A stretch of 64,000 bases of DNA from contig MEED01000023.1 in assembly GCA_001724855.1 (NCBI GenBank), positions 33,721-97,720 on the forward strand, in the 5' to 3' direction. The position numbers were made by a program, and so were the translations under genes. The first letter of the stretch is position 1, and each line of letters starts with the position of its first letter. Source of the DNA: Lautropia sp. SCN 69-89 (GTDB lineage: Bacteria; Pseudomonadota; Gammaproteobacteria; Burkholderiales; Burkholderiaceae_E). Positions 50,005-59,429 of the stretch are shown piece by piece. The notes below the pieces were generated by a model that was not told where the DNA came from, did not search any database, and saw nothing but the letters and a program-made list of their open reading frames with translations.

Positions 50005-51390
50005 TCAGTGCGCCGCGAAGGTGACGCGGTCGGGCACCGGCTTGAACGTGCCCATCGTGCTCCACCACGGCATCAGCAGGAAGAACGCGAAATAGATCAG
50101 CGTGCCGATCTTCGAGAACAGTTCGTTCACCGGCGACGGCGACAGCGTGCCGAAGTAGCCGAGCACGAAGAACACGACCACGAAGATTCCGTACAGCCAC
50201 CAGTGGAACTTCGGGCGGTAGCGGATCGAGCGCGCCGGGCTCTGGTCGATCCAGGGCAGCGTGAACAGGATCATCACCGAGGCGCCCATCGCGACGACGC
50301 CCCAGAACTTCGCGTCGACCACGAAAAAGCCGACGATCATCACTGCGGCGACCGCGACCGCGATCGCCTTCGACAGGCTGCTGCGCGCGGTTAGCACCAC
50401 CAGCGCTGCGAACGCGACGAGGAAGGGGATCATCCAGAAGAACAGGAAGTCCGCGGTGGTCGCGCGAAGGATCGAATAGAACGGCGTGAAGTACCAGACC
50501 GGCGCGATGTGCGGCGGCGTGACCAGCGGATCGGCCGGGATGAAGTTGTTGTACTCGAGGAAGTAGCCGCCGAACTCGGGCGCGAAGAACAGCACCGCCG
50601 AGAACGCGATCAGGAACACGGCCACACCGAGGATGTCGTGCACCGTGTAGTACGGGTGGAACGGGATGCCGTCGAGCGGGATGCCGCGGGCGTCCTTCTT
50701 CGCCTTGATCTCGATGCCGTCGGGGTTGTTCGAACCCACCTCGTGCAGCGCGATGATGTGCGCGACGACCAGCCCGAGCAGCACCAGCGGCACCGCGATC
50801 ACGTGGAACGAGAAGAAGCGGTTCAGCGTCGCGTCGCCGACCACGTAGTCGCCGCGGATCCAGATGGCGAGGTCGGGGCCGATGAAGGGGATCGCCGAGA
50901 ACAGGTTGACGATCACCTGCGCGCCCCAGTACGACATCTGGCCCCAGGGCAGCAGGTAACCCATGAAGGCCTCGGCCATCAGGGCCAGGAAGATCAGGCA
51001 GCCGAAGATCCAGACCAGTTCGCGCGGCTTGCGGTACGACCCGTAGAGCAGGCCGCGGAACATGTGCAGGTAGACGACGATGAAGAACGCCGACGCGCCG
51101 GTGGAGTGCATGTAGCGGACCAGCCACCCCCAGGGCACGTCGCGCATGATGTACTCGACCGACGCGAACGCCTGCGCCGCGTCGGGCTTGTAGTGCATGA
51201 CCAGCACGATGCCGGTGACGATCTGGATGACCAGCACCAGCATCGCCAGCGAACCGAAGAAGTACCAGAAGTTGAAGTTCTTCGGCGCGTAGTACTCGGA
51301 GAGGTGCTCCTTCCAGAGCTTCGTCAGCGGGAAGCGCTGATCGACCCAGCCCAGCAGGCCGGTGGTTTCGACTGTTTTTTCCTGCGCCAT
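50005..51390 (-). CDS. petB: Cytochrome b of the bc1 complex
   Basis: 461 residues, the fused b6/IV length. Heme-b histidines are in MHSTGASAFFIVVYLHMFRG and FFSFHVIAVPLVLLGLVVAH. The Qo-site tetrad reads PVWY (HIAPVWYFTPFYSILRA) instead of mitochondrial PEWY, the variant common in beta- and gammaproteobacteria. The C-terminal third carries extra hydrophobic helices (RSSLSKAIAVAVAAVMIVGF). The gene follows petA after 98 bases. Confidence 0.96.
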   Translation of the reverse strand: MAQEKTVETTGLLGWVDQRFPLTKLWKEHLSEYYAPKNFNFWYFFGSLAMLVLVIQIVTGIVLVMHYKPDAAQAFASVEYIMRDVPWGWLVRYMHSTGASAFFIVVYLHMFRGLLYGSYRKPRELVWIFGCLIFLALMAEAFMGYLLPWGQMSYWGAQVIVNLFSAIPFIGPDLAIWIRGDYVVGDATLNRFFSFHVIAVPLVLLGLVVAHIIALHEVGSNNPDGIEIKAKKDARGIPLDGIPFHPYYTVHDILGVAVFLIAFSAVLFFAPEFGGYFLEYNNFIPADPLVTPPHIAPVWYFTPFYSILRATTADFLFFWMIPFLVAFAALVVLTARSSLSKAIAVAVAAVMIVGFFVVDAKFWGVVAMGASVMILFTLPWIDQSPARSIRYRPKFHWWLYGIFVVVFFVLGYFGTLSPSPVNELFSKIGTLIYFAFFLLMPWWSTMGTFKPVPDRVTFAAH

Positions 51391-51488
51391 CTTCTATGCT
51401 CCCCGCGAGGCTGCGCGAGTGACGGGTTGGTTCCGGGAATCCGGGGGCGCGGTGCGCCCCGCAGGCCGACCTGGCATCGGATCGTTCG

Positions 51489-52094
51489 TCAGGCCGTTTT
51501 CTTGTCGTCGCCGATCAGCAACCGCGAATCGGACAGGTACGTGTGAGGCGGCACCTCGAGGTTGTCGGGCGCCGGCTTGTTCTTGAAGACCCGGCCTGCG
51601 AGGTCGAAGGTGGAGCCGTGGCAGGGGCAGAGGAAACCGCCCGCCCAGTCGGCCGGCAGCGAGGGGTCGCCGCCGCCGTGGAATTTCTCGACCGGCGAGC
51701 AGCCCAGGTGGGAGCAGATTCCGACCACGACCAGGTACTCGGGCTTGATCGAGCGGTACTGGTTCTTCGCGTAGTCGGGCGTCGGGTAGGCCGTGCGATG
51801 CGAATCGGGATCGGCGACCTTCTCCTCGGTCTTCTTCAGCGTCTCGAGCATCTCCGGCGTGCGGCGGACCACCCAGACCGGCTTGCCGCGCCACTCGACC
51901 CGCTTCAACTCGCCCGGCTTCATGTCGCCGATGTCGACTTCGACCGGCGCGCCCGCTGCCTTGGCTTTCTCGGAAGGTGCCATGCTGCTGACGAACGGAA
52001 TCGCCACGGCCACGGTGCCGACGGCGCCCGCGGCACAGGTCAGACCGATGGCGGTCCGGCGCGCCGAGTCGAGGGGCTTGGGTGAATCGCTCAT
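51489..52094 (-). CDS. petA: Rieske iron-sulfur subunit of the bc1 complex
   Basis: 201 residues. The N-terminus has the arginine pair in SARRTAIGLTCAAGAVGTVA, a Tat-type signal-anchor, fitting the tatABC genes nearby. The [2Fe-2S] site is CSHLGCSPVE and GGFLCPCHGSTFDLAG (two Cys, two His). First gene of the petABC operon. A TAAAAT hexamer on the minus strand at 52146-52141 is a plausible -10 element for the operon. Confidence 0.95.
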   Translation of the reverse strand: MSDSPKPLDSARRTAIGLTCAAGAVGTVAVAIPFVSSMAPSEKAKAAGAPVEVDIGDMKPGELKRVEWRGKPVWVVRRTPEMLETLKKTEEKVADPDSHRTAYPTPDYAKNQYRSIKPEYLVVVGICSHLGCSPVEKFHGGGDPSLPADWAGGFLCPCHGSTFDLAGRVFKNKPAPDNLEVPPHTYLSDSRLLIGDDKKTA

Positions 52095-52355
52095 GACTTC
52101 CCTGTTGGAGATGGTGTCGGGCGGGATCCAAAAACCCCTCATTTTAGCGTATTGCGGCGCAACGATTAAAGGGGCGGTGGTTGCGACGCGACGCGGCGGG
52201 CCTGCGCAGCTGCGCCGGGGGGCGCATTCGCCCCCCGGACCCGGGCTTCGTGCGTGACGCCCGCGACACGCCGATGCTAAGGTGATTGCCGCAGCGCGGA
52301 CGCGACCGGCGCGGCCTGCGGCCGCGTGAACAACAACCGACCCGGGAGAAGCGAC
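52095..52355. other. Divergent intergenic region petA/mscL with palindrome and hairpin
   Basis: The gap holds no gene. A minus-strand TAAAAT (52146-52141) in an A+T-rich stretch probably serves petA. At 52204-52215 is the 12-bp palindrome GCGCAGCTGCGC. Its last base is also the first base of a 10-bp perfect stem at 52215-52238, CCGGGGGGCG/CGCCCCCCGG with loop CATT. Without a T-run and between divergent genes, the stem is more likely a structural or protein-binding element than a terminator. Confidence 0.5.
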
Positions 52356-52790
52356 ATGGGCATGATGGCGGAGTTCAAGGCATTCGCGATGAAGGGCAGC
52401 GTGATGGATCTCGCCGTGGGCGTGATCATCGGCGGCGCCTTCGGCAAGATCGTCGACTCGCTGGTCGGCGACGTGATCATGCCGGTGATCTCGGCCATCC
52501 TGGGAGGCCGCTTCGACTTCACCGGGCTGTTCGTCGCGCTCGGCGCGGTGCCCGAAGGCACCGCGATGACGCTCGACGCGCTGAAGAAGGCCGGCGTGCC
52601 GGTCTTCGCCTACGGCAGCTTCATCACCATCGTGATCAACTTCGTGATCCTGGCCTTCGTCATCTTCATGATGGTGAAGATGATGAACCGCTGGAAGCAG
52701 GAGCCGGCGCCCGAGGCTCCGGCGGCCCCGCCCGCCCAGGAAGTGCTGCTGGGCGAGATCCGCGACCTGCTGAAGAACCGCGCCGCCTGA
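52356..52790 (+). CDS. mscL: Large-conductance mechanosensitive channel
   Basis: 144 residues from the ATG at 52356 (GGGAGA upstream; an alternative ATG at 52362). The first helix [20 protein letters not shown] and the pore-lining [20 protein letters not shown] are diagnostic. A periplasmic loop and the second helix [20 protein letters not shown] follow, then a charged C-terminal helix [13 protein letters not shown]. MscL opens under membrane tension to release solutes during osmotic downshock. Confidence 0.96.
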   Translation: MGMMAEFKAFAMKGSVMDLAVGVIIGGAFGKIVDSLVGDVIMPVISAILGGRFDFTGLFVALGAVPEGTAMTLDALKKAGVPVFAYGSFITIVINFVILAFVIFMMVKMMNRWKQEPAPEAPAAPPAQEVLLGEIRDLLKNRAA

Positions 52791-52817
52791 GCCCCCCCGG
52801 CAGGCGCACCTGCGCAC

Positions 52818-52843
52818 GGCCCGGCAGGCGTCCGGGCCCTTTT
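52818..52843 (+). terminator. Terminator after mscL
   Basis: GGCCCGG (52818-52824) pairs with CCGGGCC (52832-52838) around a seven-base loop, and TTTT follows at 52840-52843. It lies between the converging mscL and Nif3-family genes. Its T-run serves the mscL direction. Confidence 0.75.
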
Positions 52844-53589
52844 CAGGCCGGGTTGTCGTCGTCGATGAAGCGGTGCGCGATGCGCAGCCGCCCGGCGACG
52901 TGCTCGCCGAGCGCCTGTACGCCGTAGCGTTCGGTGGCATGGTGGCCGGCGGCGAAATAGACGACACCGGCCTCGCGCGCCAGATGCGTGGTGCGCTCGG
53001 CGATCTCGCCGCTCACGAAGGCGTCGGCGCCCGCGTCGATCGCCTGCTGCAGCATGTCCTGCGCGGCGCCGGTGCACCAGGCCAGGCGGCGAATCGGCCG
53101 CTGCAGCGCCCCCACCGCCATCGGGGTGCGTCCGAGGCGCTGCTGCAGGCGGCGGCCGAGCAGCGCGGCGCTCGCCGGCCGCGGCAGGTCGTGCCAGGCG
53201 ATCAGGTCCTGGTCGCCCGTGTGGCCGTCCACGCGCCAGCCCATGCGCGCGCCCAGTTGCGCGTTGTTGCCGAGCACCGGGTGAACGTCGAGCGGCAGGT
53301 GGTACGCGAACAGATGCAGGCCGTGGCCGAGCACTTCGGCGAGCCGGGCGCGGCGCGCGCCGGTCACGCGGGGATCCTCGCCGCGCCAGAACCATCCGTG
53401 GTGCACCAGCAGCGCGTCGGCGCCGTCGGCGACGGCCGCGCGGATCAGCGCGAGGCTCGCGGTAACGCCGCTCACCAGGCGGCGGATCGGGCGCTCGCCT
53501 TCCACCTGCAGCCCGTTTGGGGAATAATCCGCGAACCTGCTCGCCCCGAGTACTTCCTCGAAGCACGCCGACAGTTCGGCGGCGGTCAC
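52843..53589 (-). CDS. Nif3-like / YbgI-family dinuclear metal protein
   Basis: 248 residues if translation starts at the GTG at 53589, matching the E. coli YbgI length (247). The ATG at 53643 would add 18 unlike residues and put the start inside the divergent protease gene. Conserved blocks: FADYSPNGLQVEG, ALLVHHGWFW (metal-binding HH), LDVHPVLGNNAQLG, GADAFVSGEIAERTTHLARE and VYFAAGHHATERYGVQALG. The family forms toroidal hexamers with two metals per subunit and is sometimes called a GTP cyclohydrolase I type 2 homologue, though its reaction is unsettled. Confidence 0.88.
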   Translation of the reverse strand: MTAAELSACFEEVLGASRFADYSPNGLQVEGERPIRRLVSGVTASLALIRAAVADGADALLVHHGWFWRGEDPRVTGARRARLAEVLGHGLHLFAYHLPLDVHPVLGNNAQLGARMGWRVDGHTGDQDLIAWHDLPRPASAALLGRRLQQRLGRTPMAVGALQRPIRRLAWCTGAAQDMLQQAIDAGADAFVSGEIAERTTHLAREAGVVYFAAGHHATERYGVQALGEHVAGRLRIAHRFIDDDNPA

Positions 53590-53641
53590 CGCCGCGGCAG
53601 CCGAATTCCCTTGCGTGTGCCCCTCTCCGCGTCGCCGAGTC

Positions 53642-54859
53642 ATGCTGAAGAAGCTCTGGTTGGTCTTTGCGCAGGCCGTCACGATCCTGCTGGCGCTGCT
53701 GTTCACCTTCGCGACACTTCGCCCCGAGTGGCTGCCACAACGGCTTGCGCGCGAGCGACCGCCGCTGTCGCTGCCGGCGCCGGCTCCTGCCAGCCGCGGC
53801 GAACCGGGCGCGGCCAACGCCCCGCCCCCCGAAACCGGCGCCGCGACGGGCCGCGTCGCACCGATTCTGTCATACAGCGAGGCGGCGCGCCGGGCCACCG
53901 CCGCGGTGGTGAACATCTACACGCTGAAGGCGGCGCGATCGCCGCAGGATCATCCGCTGTTCGGCGATCCGCTGTTCCGCAGGTACTTCGGCGACCAGTT
54001 CGGCGAGCGCCCGCAGACCAACAGCCTGGGCTCCGGCGTCATCGTCTCGGCCGACGGCTACGTGCTTACCAATCACCACGTGGTCGAAGGCGCCGACGAG
54101 ATCGAGGTGCTGCTGGCCGACGGGTCGAAAGCACGCGCCAGGGTGGTGGGCACCGATCCGGAGACCGACCTCGCGGTGCTGCGCATCGACATGTCCGACC
54201 TGCCGGCGATCGCGTTCGGCAACGCCGATGCCGCCCGCGTGGGCGACGTCGTGCTGGCGGTGGGCAATCCGTTCGGCGTCGGCCAGACGGTGACGATGGG
54301 GATCATCAGCGCGCTGGGCCGCACGCAACTGGGCATCAACACCTTCGAGAACTTCATCCAGACCGACGCGGCGATCAACCCGGGCAACTCCGGAGGCGCG
54401 CTGGTCGACACCGACGGACGGCTGCTCGGGATCAACACCGCGATCTACTCGCGCACCGGAGGCTCGCTCGGCATCGGATTCGCGATCCCGGCGAGCACGG
54501 CCCGCCAGGTGATGGACCAGATCGTCGCCACCGGCTCGGTCACGCGCGGCTACATCGGCGTGGAGCCGCAGGACGTCACGCCCGAAATCGCGGAAGCCTT
54601 CAGGCTGCCGCGCAAGGACGGCGCGATCATCGCCGGCATCATGCGCAACGGCCCGGCTGATCGCGCCGGCGTCAAGGTGGGCGACATCCTGGTCGAGGTC
54701 GACGGCAAGCCGGTGACCAACACCGCGACGATGCTCAACGTGATCGCGCAACTGCAGCCCGGCTCGACCGCGCGGTTCCGGTTCGTGCGCGATGGCGAGA
54801 CGGTCGAGTTGCCGATCCGCATCGGCAAGCGCCCGAAGCCCGGCTCGCCGCGCGAGTGA
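53642..54859 (+). CDS. DegS-like periplasmic serine protease (trypsin-like plus one PDZ domain)
   Basis: 405 residues. An N-terminal membrane anchor (AQAVTILLALLFTFATL) replaces a cleavable signal. A Pro/Ala-rich stretch and the protease domain follow, with triad H146 in TNHHVVEG, D176 in ETDLAVLRID and S250 in NPGNSGGAL. A single PDZ domain starts near GYIGVEPQDVTPEIAEAFRL. One PDZ plus an anchor resembles DegS, the sigma-E pathway site-1 protease, rather than two-PDZ DegP. In Burkholderiales this gene often lies next to nif3 and tatC. It ends before a short non-coding repeat region. Confidence 0.92.
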   Translation: MLKKLWLVFAQAVTILLALLFTFATLRPEWLPQRLARERPPLSLPAPAPASRGEPGAANAPPPETGAATGRVAPILSYSEAARRATAAVVNIYTLKAARSPQDHPLFGDPLFRRYFGDQFGERPQTNSLGSGVIVSADGYVLTNHHVVEGADEIEVLLADGSKARARVVGTDPETDLAVLRIDMSDLPAIAFGNADAARVGDVVLAVGNPFGVGQTVTMGIISALGRTQLGINTFENFIQTDAAINPGNSGGALVDTDGRLLGINTAIYSRTGGSLGIGFAIPASTARQVMDQIVATGSVTRGYIGVEPQDVTPEIAEAFRLPRKDGAIIAGIMRNGPADRAGVKVGDILVEVDGKPVTNTATMLNVIAQLQPGSTARFRFVRDGETVELPIRIGKRPKPGSPRE

Positions 54860-54879
54860 CCGCGCGCAAGTGACCGGCC

Positions 54880-54909
54880 GCGCGCTCGGGAGCGGCGCGC
54901 TCGGGAGCG
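54880..54909. repeat. 15-bp tandem duplication between the protease gene and tatC
   Basis: GCGCGCTCGGGAGCG occurs twice in direct succession (54880-54894, 54895-54909) in the 89-base gap between converging genes. No terminator with a T-run is seen there. Confidence 0.7.
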
Positions 54910-54948
54910 CCTCGGTGATCGGCGCGCCTCGGCGAGCGTCCGCGCCTG

Positions 54949-55797
54949 CTACGGCTGGCTGCTGCCGGGCGAGGCCGGATCGGTCGGCGGCGCGATGGCG
55001 GCGGCGGTCGCTTCGGCGGAAGTGGTCGCTTCGGCGGCACCGGCCGCGGCCTGCCCGGCCTCTTCGTCGTCGGGAGCGCGGCTGCGCGCCTTGATGAAGC
55101 CTGCCAGCACGATGCCCAGTTCGTACAGCATGATCAGCGGGATCGCCAGCATGAACTGGCTGAGCACGTCGGGCGGCGTGAGCACCGCCGCGACGATGAA
55201 GGCGCCGACCACCACGTAGCGGCGCGCCGCGCGCAGCTGCGCGGGGGTGACCATGCCCAGCTTGACCAGCAGCATCTCGGCCACCGGCACCTCGAAGGTG
55301 AGGCCGAAGCCGAAGAAGATCGCCAGCGTGAAATCCCAGTACTTCTGCAGGTCCTGCAGCACGTCGGCACCGGTGCGCGAGGCGAACGCAAAGAAGAACC
55401 TGTACGCGGCCGGCAGCACGAACCAGTAGGCGAAGGCGATGCCGACGACCAGGAAGAAGATGCTGGAGACGATCAGCGGCAGCGCGAAGCGCTTCTCGTG
55501 CTCGTACAGCCCCGGGGCGACGAAAGCCCAGGCCTGGTACATGATCCAGGGCAGCGACAGCAGCACTGCCGTCAGGAACGAGACCTTGGTCAGCGTGAAG
55601 AACGCGCCCGCCTGGTCGATGAAGATCGGCCGGGTGCCCGGCGGCAGCGCCTGGTACAGCGGCTGCGACAGGAACTTCATGATGTCGCCCGAGAAGTAGA
55701 AGCACACGCCGAACAGCACCAGCACGACCACCAGCGAGCGGATCATCCGGTCGCGCAGTTCGACGAGGTGTGTGACGAAGCTTTCTTCCTGGCTCAT
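54949..55797 (-). CDS. tatC: Sec-independent protein translocase TatC
   Basis: 282 residues, six membrane helices. The N-terminal signature FVTHLVELRDRMIRSLVVVL and the conserved loop SFLTAVLLSLPWIMYQAWAF, then FEVPVAEMLLVKLGMVTPAQ and VGAFIVAAVLTPPDVLSQFM, identify it. It recognises twin-arginine signals with TatB. A roughly 45-residue acidic/alanine-rich C-terminal tail extends beyond the usual end. Last gene of the his-hinT-tatABC run, 63 bases after tatB. Confidence 0.95.
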   Translation of the reverse strand: MSQEESFVTHLVELRDRMIRSLVVVLVLFGVCFYFSGDIMKFLSQPLYQALPPGTRPIFIDQAGAFFTLTKVSFLTAVLLSLPWIMYQAWAFVAPGLYEHEKRFALPLIVSSIFFLVVGIAFAYWFVLPAAYRFFFAFASRTGADVLQDLQKYWDFTLAIFFGFGLTFEVPVAEMLLVKLGMVTPAQLRAARRYVVVGAFIVAAVLTPPDVLSQFMLAIPLIMLYELGIVLAGFIKARSRAPDDEEAGQAAAGAAEATTSAEATAAAIAPPTDPASPGSSQP

Positions 55798-55860
55798 GGA
55801 GATCGGGTCGGACTACGCTTGCGCGCGCAGGGCCGATGCCGCACGGCATCGGGGGCGTGT

Positions 55861-56301
55861 TCAGTGGAGGCGGCGCTTCGGACGCTTGTGCCCGAGCTCC
55901 TTTTCGCGCTCGACGCGCCGGTCATGGATGCGCTCGCGCAGGCGTCGTTGCGCGTAAACCTTGTCCCAGTCGGTAGCGGGCTGCTCGGTGCCGGCCGCGC
56001 CATCGCCGGCGCCTTCGAGGTCGGCAGCGATCGAATCGAACTGCGACCGGGTTTCCGAGACCGTGGATTGAAGCGTGTCCTGAAGTTCGCGCGCCGCGCC
56101 GCTGACCTCGCCCTGCAGCTTGCGCAGTTCGTCGAGCTCCATCTGGCGGTTGATGTCCGACTTCACGTCGGCCACGTAGCGCTGCAGCTTGCCGAGCCAC
56201 TGCCCGGCCTGCTTCGCGACTTTCGGCAGGCGCTCGGGGCCGAGGACGATCAGGCCCACGATCGCCACGATGACCATCTCGGAAAAACCGAAATCGAACA
56301 T
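55861..56301 (-). CDS. tatB: Sec-independent protein translocase TatB
   Basis: 146 residues. One N-terminal membrane helix MFDFGFSEMVIVAIVGLIVL, then GPERLPKVAKQAGQWLGKLQ, the conserved hinge and amphipathic helix of TatB, followed by a long charged helical region (MELDELRKLQGEVSGAAREL). With TatC it forms the receptor for folded Tat substrates. It lies 103 bases after tatA. Confidence 0.94.
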   Translation of the reverse strand: MFDFGFSEMVIVAIVGLIVLGPERLPKVAKQAGQWLGKLQRYVADVKSDINRQMELDELRKLQGEVSGAARELQDTLQSTVSETRSQFDSIAADLEGAGDGAAGTEQPATDWDKVYAQRRLRERIHDRRVEREKELGHKRPKRRLH

Positions 56302-56404
56302 CTTCGGGCCTCAGGCGGGCGCGCGCGCATCGGCGGCACCCGGAAACGACGCGAGCGGCCGCAGGCGACCGCTCGCAGGCGAAACGGGGCGCGAAATGCG
56401 GCGG

Positions 56405-56617
56405 TCAGCTCTTTTCGCGGGCCTCGACATCGATGGTCTTCGACGATGCCTGCTGCGTTTCGGAGGCTGCCTTCTCGGTGCCTTCCTTGACGCCTTCCTT
56501 GAAACCGCGCACCGCTCCGCCGAGATCGGCGCCGATGTTGCGCAGCTTCTTGGTTCCGAAGATGAGCATGATGATCACCAGCACGATCAACCAGTGCCAG
56601 ATGCTGAAGCTTCCCAT
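56405..56617 (-). CDS. tatA: Sec-independent protein translocase TatA
   Basis: 70 residues. [20 protein letters not shown] is the short membrane helix, then [20 protein letters not shown], the F-G-x-K-K-L-hinge and amphipathic helix typical of TatA. It polymerises to form the translocation site. The start is 12 bases after the hinT stop. Confidence 0.96.
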   Translation of the reverse strand: MGSFSIWHWLIVLVIIMLIFGTKKLRNIGADLGGAVRGFKEGVKEGTEKAASETQQASSKTIDVEAREKS

Positions 56618-56629
56618 CGTGTACTCCTG

Positions 56630-57013
56630 TCAGAGGCGGTTCATGCCCGAGCCGAGAGGCGCGGGCCCGCCCAGTACATGAACATGAAGATGATACACCT
56701 CCTGCCTTCCCACCCGACCGTTGTTGACCACCAGCCGGAAGCCGTCGACCGCGCCCTGTTCGCGCGCGAGTTGCCCCGCCATGCCCAGCAGCTTGCCGAG
56801 CAGCGCCTGGTGCTTCATGTCGGCGTCGTAAAGGTTTTCGAGGTGCACGCGCGGTACGATCAGGAAGTGGACCGGGGCCGACGGATGGATGTCGTGGAAG
56901 GCGACGATGTCGTCGTCCTCGTAGACCTTGCGCGACGGGATTTCTCCGCGCGCGATCCGGCAGAACAGGCATTCGTCGTTGCGGCCCGGCTCGGGCCCTT
57001 GTTTCGTGCTCAC
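56630..57013 (-). CDS. hinT: Histidine triad nucleotide-binding protein (HIT/HinT)
   Basis: 127 residues from a GTG start at 57013 that overlaps the hisE stop as GTGA. Zinc-type cysteines are in [14 protein letters not shown], then [20 protein letters not shown] and the histidine triad [12 protein letters not shown]. HinT hydrolyses purine nucleoside phosphoramidates. Its position between hisE and tatA is standard for Burkholderiales and says nothing about histidine synthesis itself. Confidence 0.95.
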   Translation of the reverse strand: MSTKQGPEPGRNDECLFCRIARGEIPSRKVYEDDDIVAFHDIHPSAPVHFLIVPRVHLENLYDADMKHQALLGKLLGMAGQLAREQGAVDGFRLVVNNGRVGRQEVYHLHVHVLGGPAPLGSGMNRL

Positions 57014-57402
57014 CTGCGCACCTCCGTGGAACCGGACTGCCTCGCCGCCTTCTCGTCGAGTCCGGACAGGCCCTCGCGGCGGGCCAGTTCGTCGAGCACC
57101 TGGCGCGGCGAGAGCCCGAAGTGGGCGAGCATCACCAGGCAGTGAAACCAGAGATCGGCGGTCTCGGCGACGATGCGCTCGGGCACGCCATCCTTGGCGG
57201 CCATCACGGTTTCGGTCGCTTCCTCTCCGATCTTCTTCAGGATCGCGTCGGGCCCCTTCGCCAGCAGCCGCGCGACGTACGAGCGCTCGGGATCGCCCCC
57301 CTTGCGCGATTCGAGCACCGCGGCCAGCCGCTCGAGGACCGCCCCGGCATCGGTCGGCCCGGCGGCCGCACCCGCCTTCGGATCGTCGCGTGACGTCGTC
57401 AT
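57010..57402 (-). CDS. hisE: Phosphoribosyl-ATP pyrophosphatase
   Basis: 130 residues. Hydrolyses PR-ATP to PR-AMP, step two of histidine synthesis. Metal-binding acidic motif [15 protein letters not shown] and [20 protein letters not shown] are the MazG-like HisE signatures. Start ATG at 57402 overlaps the hisI stop (ATGA). HisI and HisE are separate proteins here, not fused as in enterobacteria. Confidence 0.95.
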   Translation of the reverse strand: MTTSRDDPKAGAAAGPTDAGAVLERLAAVLESRKGGDPERSYVARLLAKGPDAILKKIGEEATETVMAAKDGVPERIVAETADLWFHCLVMLAHFGLSPRQVLDELARREGLSGLDEKAARQSGSTEVRR

Positions 57403-57815
57403 CGGTAGATCGACTCCGGATCCTTCAGCACCGGGTCGACCGTGACCCAGCGCCCGTCTTCGAGGCGCCTGAAGAAGCACGAATGGCGCCCCGTGTGGCA
57501 GGCGATGCCGCCGTGCTGCTCGACCGACAGCAGCACCACGTCGCCGTCGCAGTCGAGCCGCAGTTCGCGCAGCACCTGGACATGCCCGGATTCCTCGCCC
57601 TTGCGCCACAGCCGGGCGCGCGAGCGCGACCAGTAGACCGCGCGCCCGGTGGCGGCGGTTTCGGCGAGCGCCTCGCGGTTCATCCAGGCCACCATGAGGA
57701 TGCGCCCGCTCGATGCCTCCTGGGCGATCGCCGGCACGAGGCCGTCGGCGTCCCAGCGGACGTCGTCCAGCCAGGCGGTGTCGCCGCCCGGCGCTCCGGT
57801 GCTCGCGGTGCTCAT
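57399..57815 (-). CDS. hisI: Phosphoribosyl-AMP cyclohydrolase
   Basis: 138 residues. Opens the adenine ring of PR-AMP. The ATG at 57815 is chosen over a longer frame because the family N-terminus ([20 protein letters not shown]) follows closely. Substrate and zinc motifs: [40 protein letters not shown] and [13 protein letters not shown], with Cys/His zinc ligands. Lies 10 bases after hisF. Confidence 0.95.
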   Translation of the reverse strand: MSTASTGAPGGDTAWLDDVRWDADGLVPAIAQEASSGRILMVAWMNREALAETAATGRAVYWSRSRARLWRKGEESGHVQVLRELRLDCDGDVVLLSVEQHGGIACHTGRHSCFFRRLEDGRWVTVDPVLKDPESIYR

Positions 57816-57825
57816 GGCGCGCGCT

Positions 57826-58587
57826 TCAGTCGAGCCGCACCGGGATGCCGCGCTCGGCCAGGTATCGCTTGGCCTCGCCGACGGTGAACTCGCCGAAGTG
57901 GAAGATGCTGGCGGCCAGCACCGCATCGGCGCGACCTTCGGTGACGCCGTCGGCCAGGTGCTGCAGCGTGCCCACGCCGCCGGACGCGATCACCGGCACG
58001 CCCACTGCGTCGGCCACCGCGCGGGTGAGCGCCAGGTCGAAGCCCTGCTTCGTGCCGTCGCGATCCATGCTGGTGAGCAGGATCTCGCCCGCGCCCAGCC
58101 GCTCGACCTCGCGCGCCCATTCGACGGCGTCGCGGCCGGTGGGCCGGCGCCCGCCGTGGGTGAAGACCTCCCAGCGCCCGGGGGCAACCGCCTTCGCGTC
58201 GATCGCGCAGACGATGCACTGCGCGCCGTAGCGCGCACTCGCGTCGGCGACCAGCTGCGGATTCTGCAACGCCGCAGTGTTGATCGACACCTTGTCGGCG
58301 CCGGCGTTGAGCAGCCGGCGCACGTCGTCGACCGCGCGCACGCCGCCACCGACGGTGAGCGGAATGAAGACTTCCTCGGCCACCGACTCGATGACCTGCA
58401 GGATGATGTCGCGCTCGTCGCTCGATGCGGTGATGTCGAGGAAGGTGAGTTCGTCGGCGCCCTGCTCGTTGTAGCGGCGCGCGATCTCCACCGGGTCGCC
58501 GGCGTCGCGCAGGCCGACGAAGTTCACGCCCTTGACGACCCGACCGGCCGTCACGTCGAGGCAGGGAATGATGCGCTTCGTGAGCAT
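57826..58587 (-). CDS. hisF: Imidazole glycerol phosphate synthase, cyclase subunit
   Basis: 253 residues, TIM barrel. [20 protein letters not shown] carries the first catalytic aspartate (D11), and the second is in [17 protein letters not shown]. Phosphate loops [20 protein letters not shown] and [13 protein letters not shown] are intact. Uses ammonia from HisH to make IGP and AICAR. Two bases separate its start from the hisA stop. Confidence 0.97.
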   Translation of the reverse strand: MLTKRIIPCLDVTAGRVVKGVNFVGLRDAGDPVEIARRYNEQGADELTFLDITASSDERDIILQVIESVAEEVFIPLTVGGGVRAVDDVRRLLNAGADKVSINTAALQNPQLVADASARYGAQCIVCAIDAKAVAPGRWEVFTHGGRRPTGRDAVEWAREVERLGAGEILLTSMDRDGTKQGFDLALTRAVADAVGVPVIASGGVGTLQHLADGVTEGRADAVLAASIFHFGEFTVGEAKRYLAERGIPVRLD

Positions 58588-58589
58588 CG

Positions 58590-59330
58590 TCAGCCGTTCA
58601 GTTCGTCGGCGCGCGCCTGAGCGGCGCGGAAGTCGAGCTTGCCCTCGTAGAGGGCGCGGCCGAGGATCGCGCCGGTGACGCCTTCGGTCTCGATCGCACA
58701 CAGCTTCTCGACGTCTTCGAGGCTGGCAAAGCCGCCCGAGGCGATGACCGGGATGCGCAACTCGCGCGCCAGGCGCACCGTGGCCTCGACGTTCACGCCG
58801 GTGAGCATGCCGTCGCGTCCGATGTCGGTGTAGATGACTGCCTCGACACCGTAGCCCTCGAATTTCCGGGCCAGGTCGAGCACGTCGTGGCGGGTGAGCT
58901 TGCTCCAGCCGTCGGTGGCGACCTTGCCGTCGCGGGCGTCGAGCCCGACGATGATCTGTCCGGGGAAGGCGCTGCAGGCGTCGTGCAGGAAGCCCGGGTT
59001 CTTGACCGCGGCAGTGCCGATGATCACGTAGCTGATGCCGTCGTCGAGGTAGCGCTCGATGGTGTCGAGGTCACGGATGCCGCCCCCGAGCTGCACCGGC
59101 ACGTTGCCGCCCACCGAGTCGACGATCGCCCTGATCGCCGCCTCGTTGCGCGGACGCCCGGCCACCGCGCCGTTCAGGTCGACCAGGTGGATGCGGCGCG
59201 CACCCTGTTCGACCCAGTGGCGCGCGACGGCGCCCGGGTCGTCGGAGAAGACGGTTTCGGCGTTCATGTCGCCCTGCTTCAGGCGGACGCAACGGCCATC
59301 CTTCAGGTCGATCGCTGGAATGAGGAGCAT
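58590..59330 (-). CDS. hisA: ProFAR isomerase (HisA)
   Basis: 246 residues, TIM barrel paralogous to His[21 protein letters not shown] contains the catalytic aspartate (D8), and the second is in [34 protein letters not shown] and [17 protein letters not shown] bind phosphates. Catalyses the Amadori rearrangement of ProFAR to PRFAR. A 99-base gap separates it from hisH, the largest within the his run; nothing recognisable lies there. Confidence 0.97.
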   Translation of the reverse strand: MLLIPAIDLKDGRCVRLKQGDMNAETVFSDDPGAVARHWVEQGARRIHLVDLNGAVAGRPRNEAAIRAIVDSVGGNVPVQLGGGIRDLDTIERYLDDGISYVIIGTAAVKNPGFLHDACSAFPGQIIVGLDARDGKVATDGWSKLTRHDVLDLARKFEGYGVEAVIYTDIGRDGMLTGVNVEATVRLARELRIPVIASGGFASLEDVEKLCAIETEGVTGAILGRALYEGKLDFRAAQARADELNG

Positions 59331-59429
59331 CGGAATGGTGACAGTGGGTTCAAAAGCCCGGGGGACGCAATGCTGCCGCGCCGGTTCCGCAACGCTGCCC
59401 GGCGGCCGGAAGGCCGGGGCATGGTCAGG

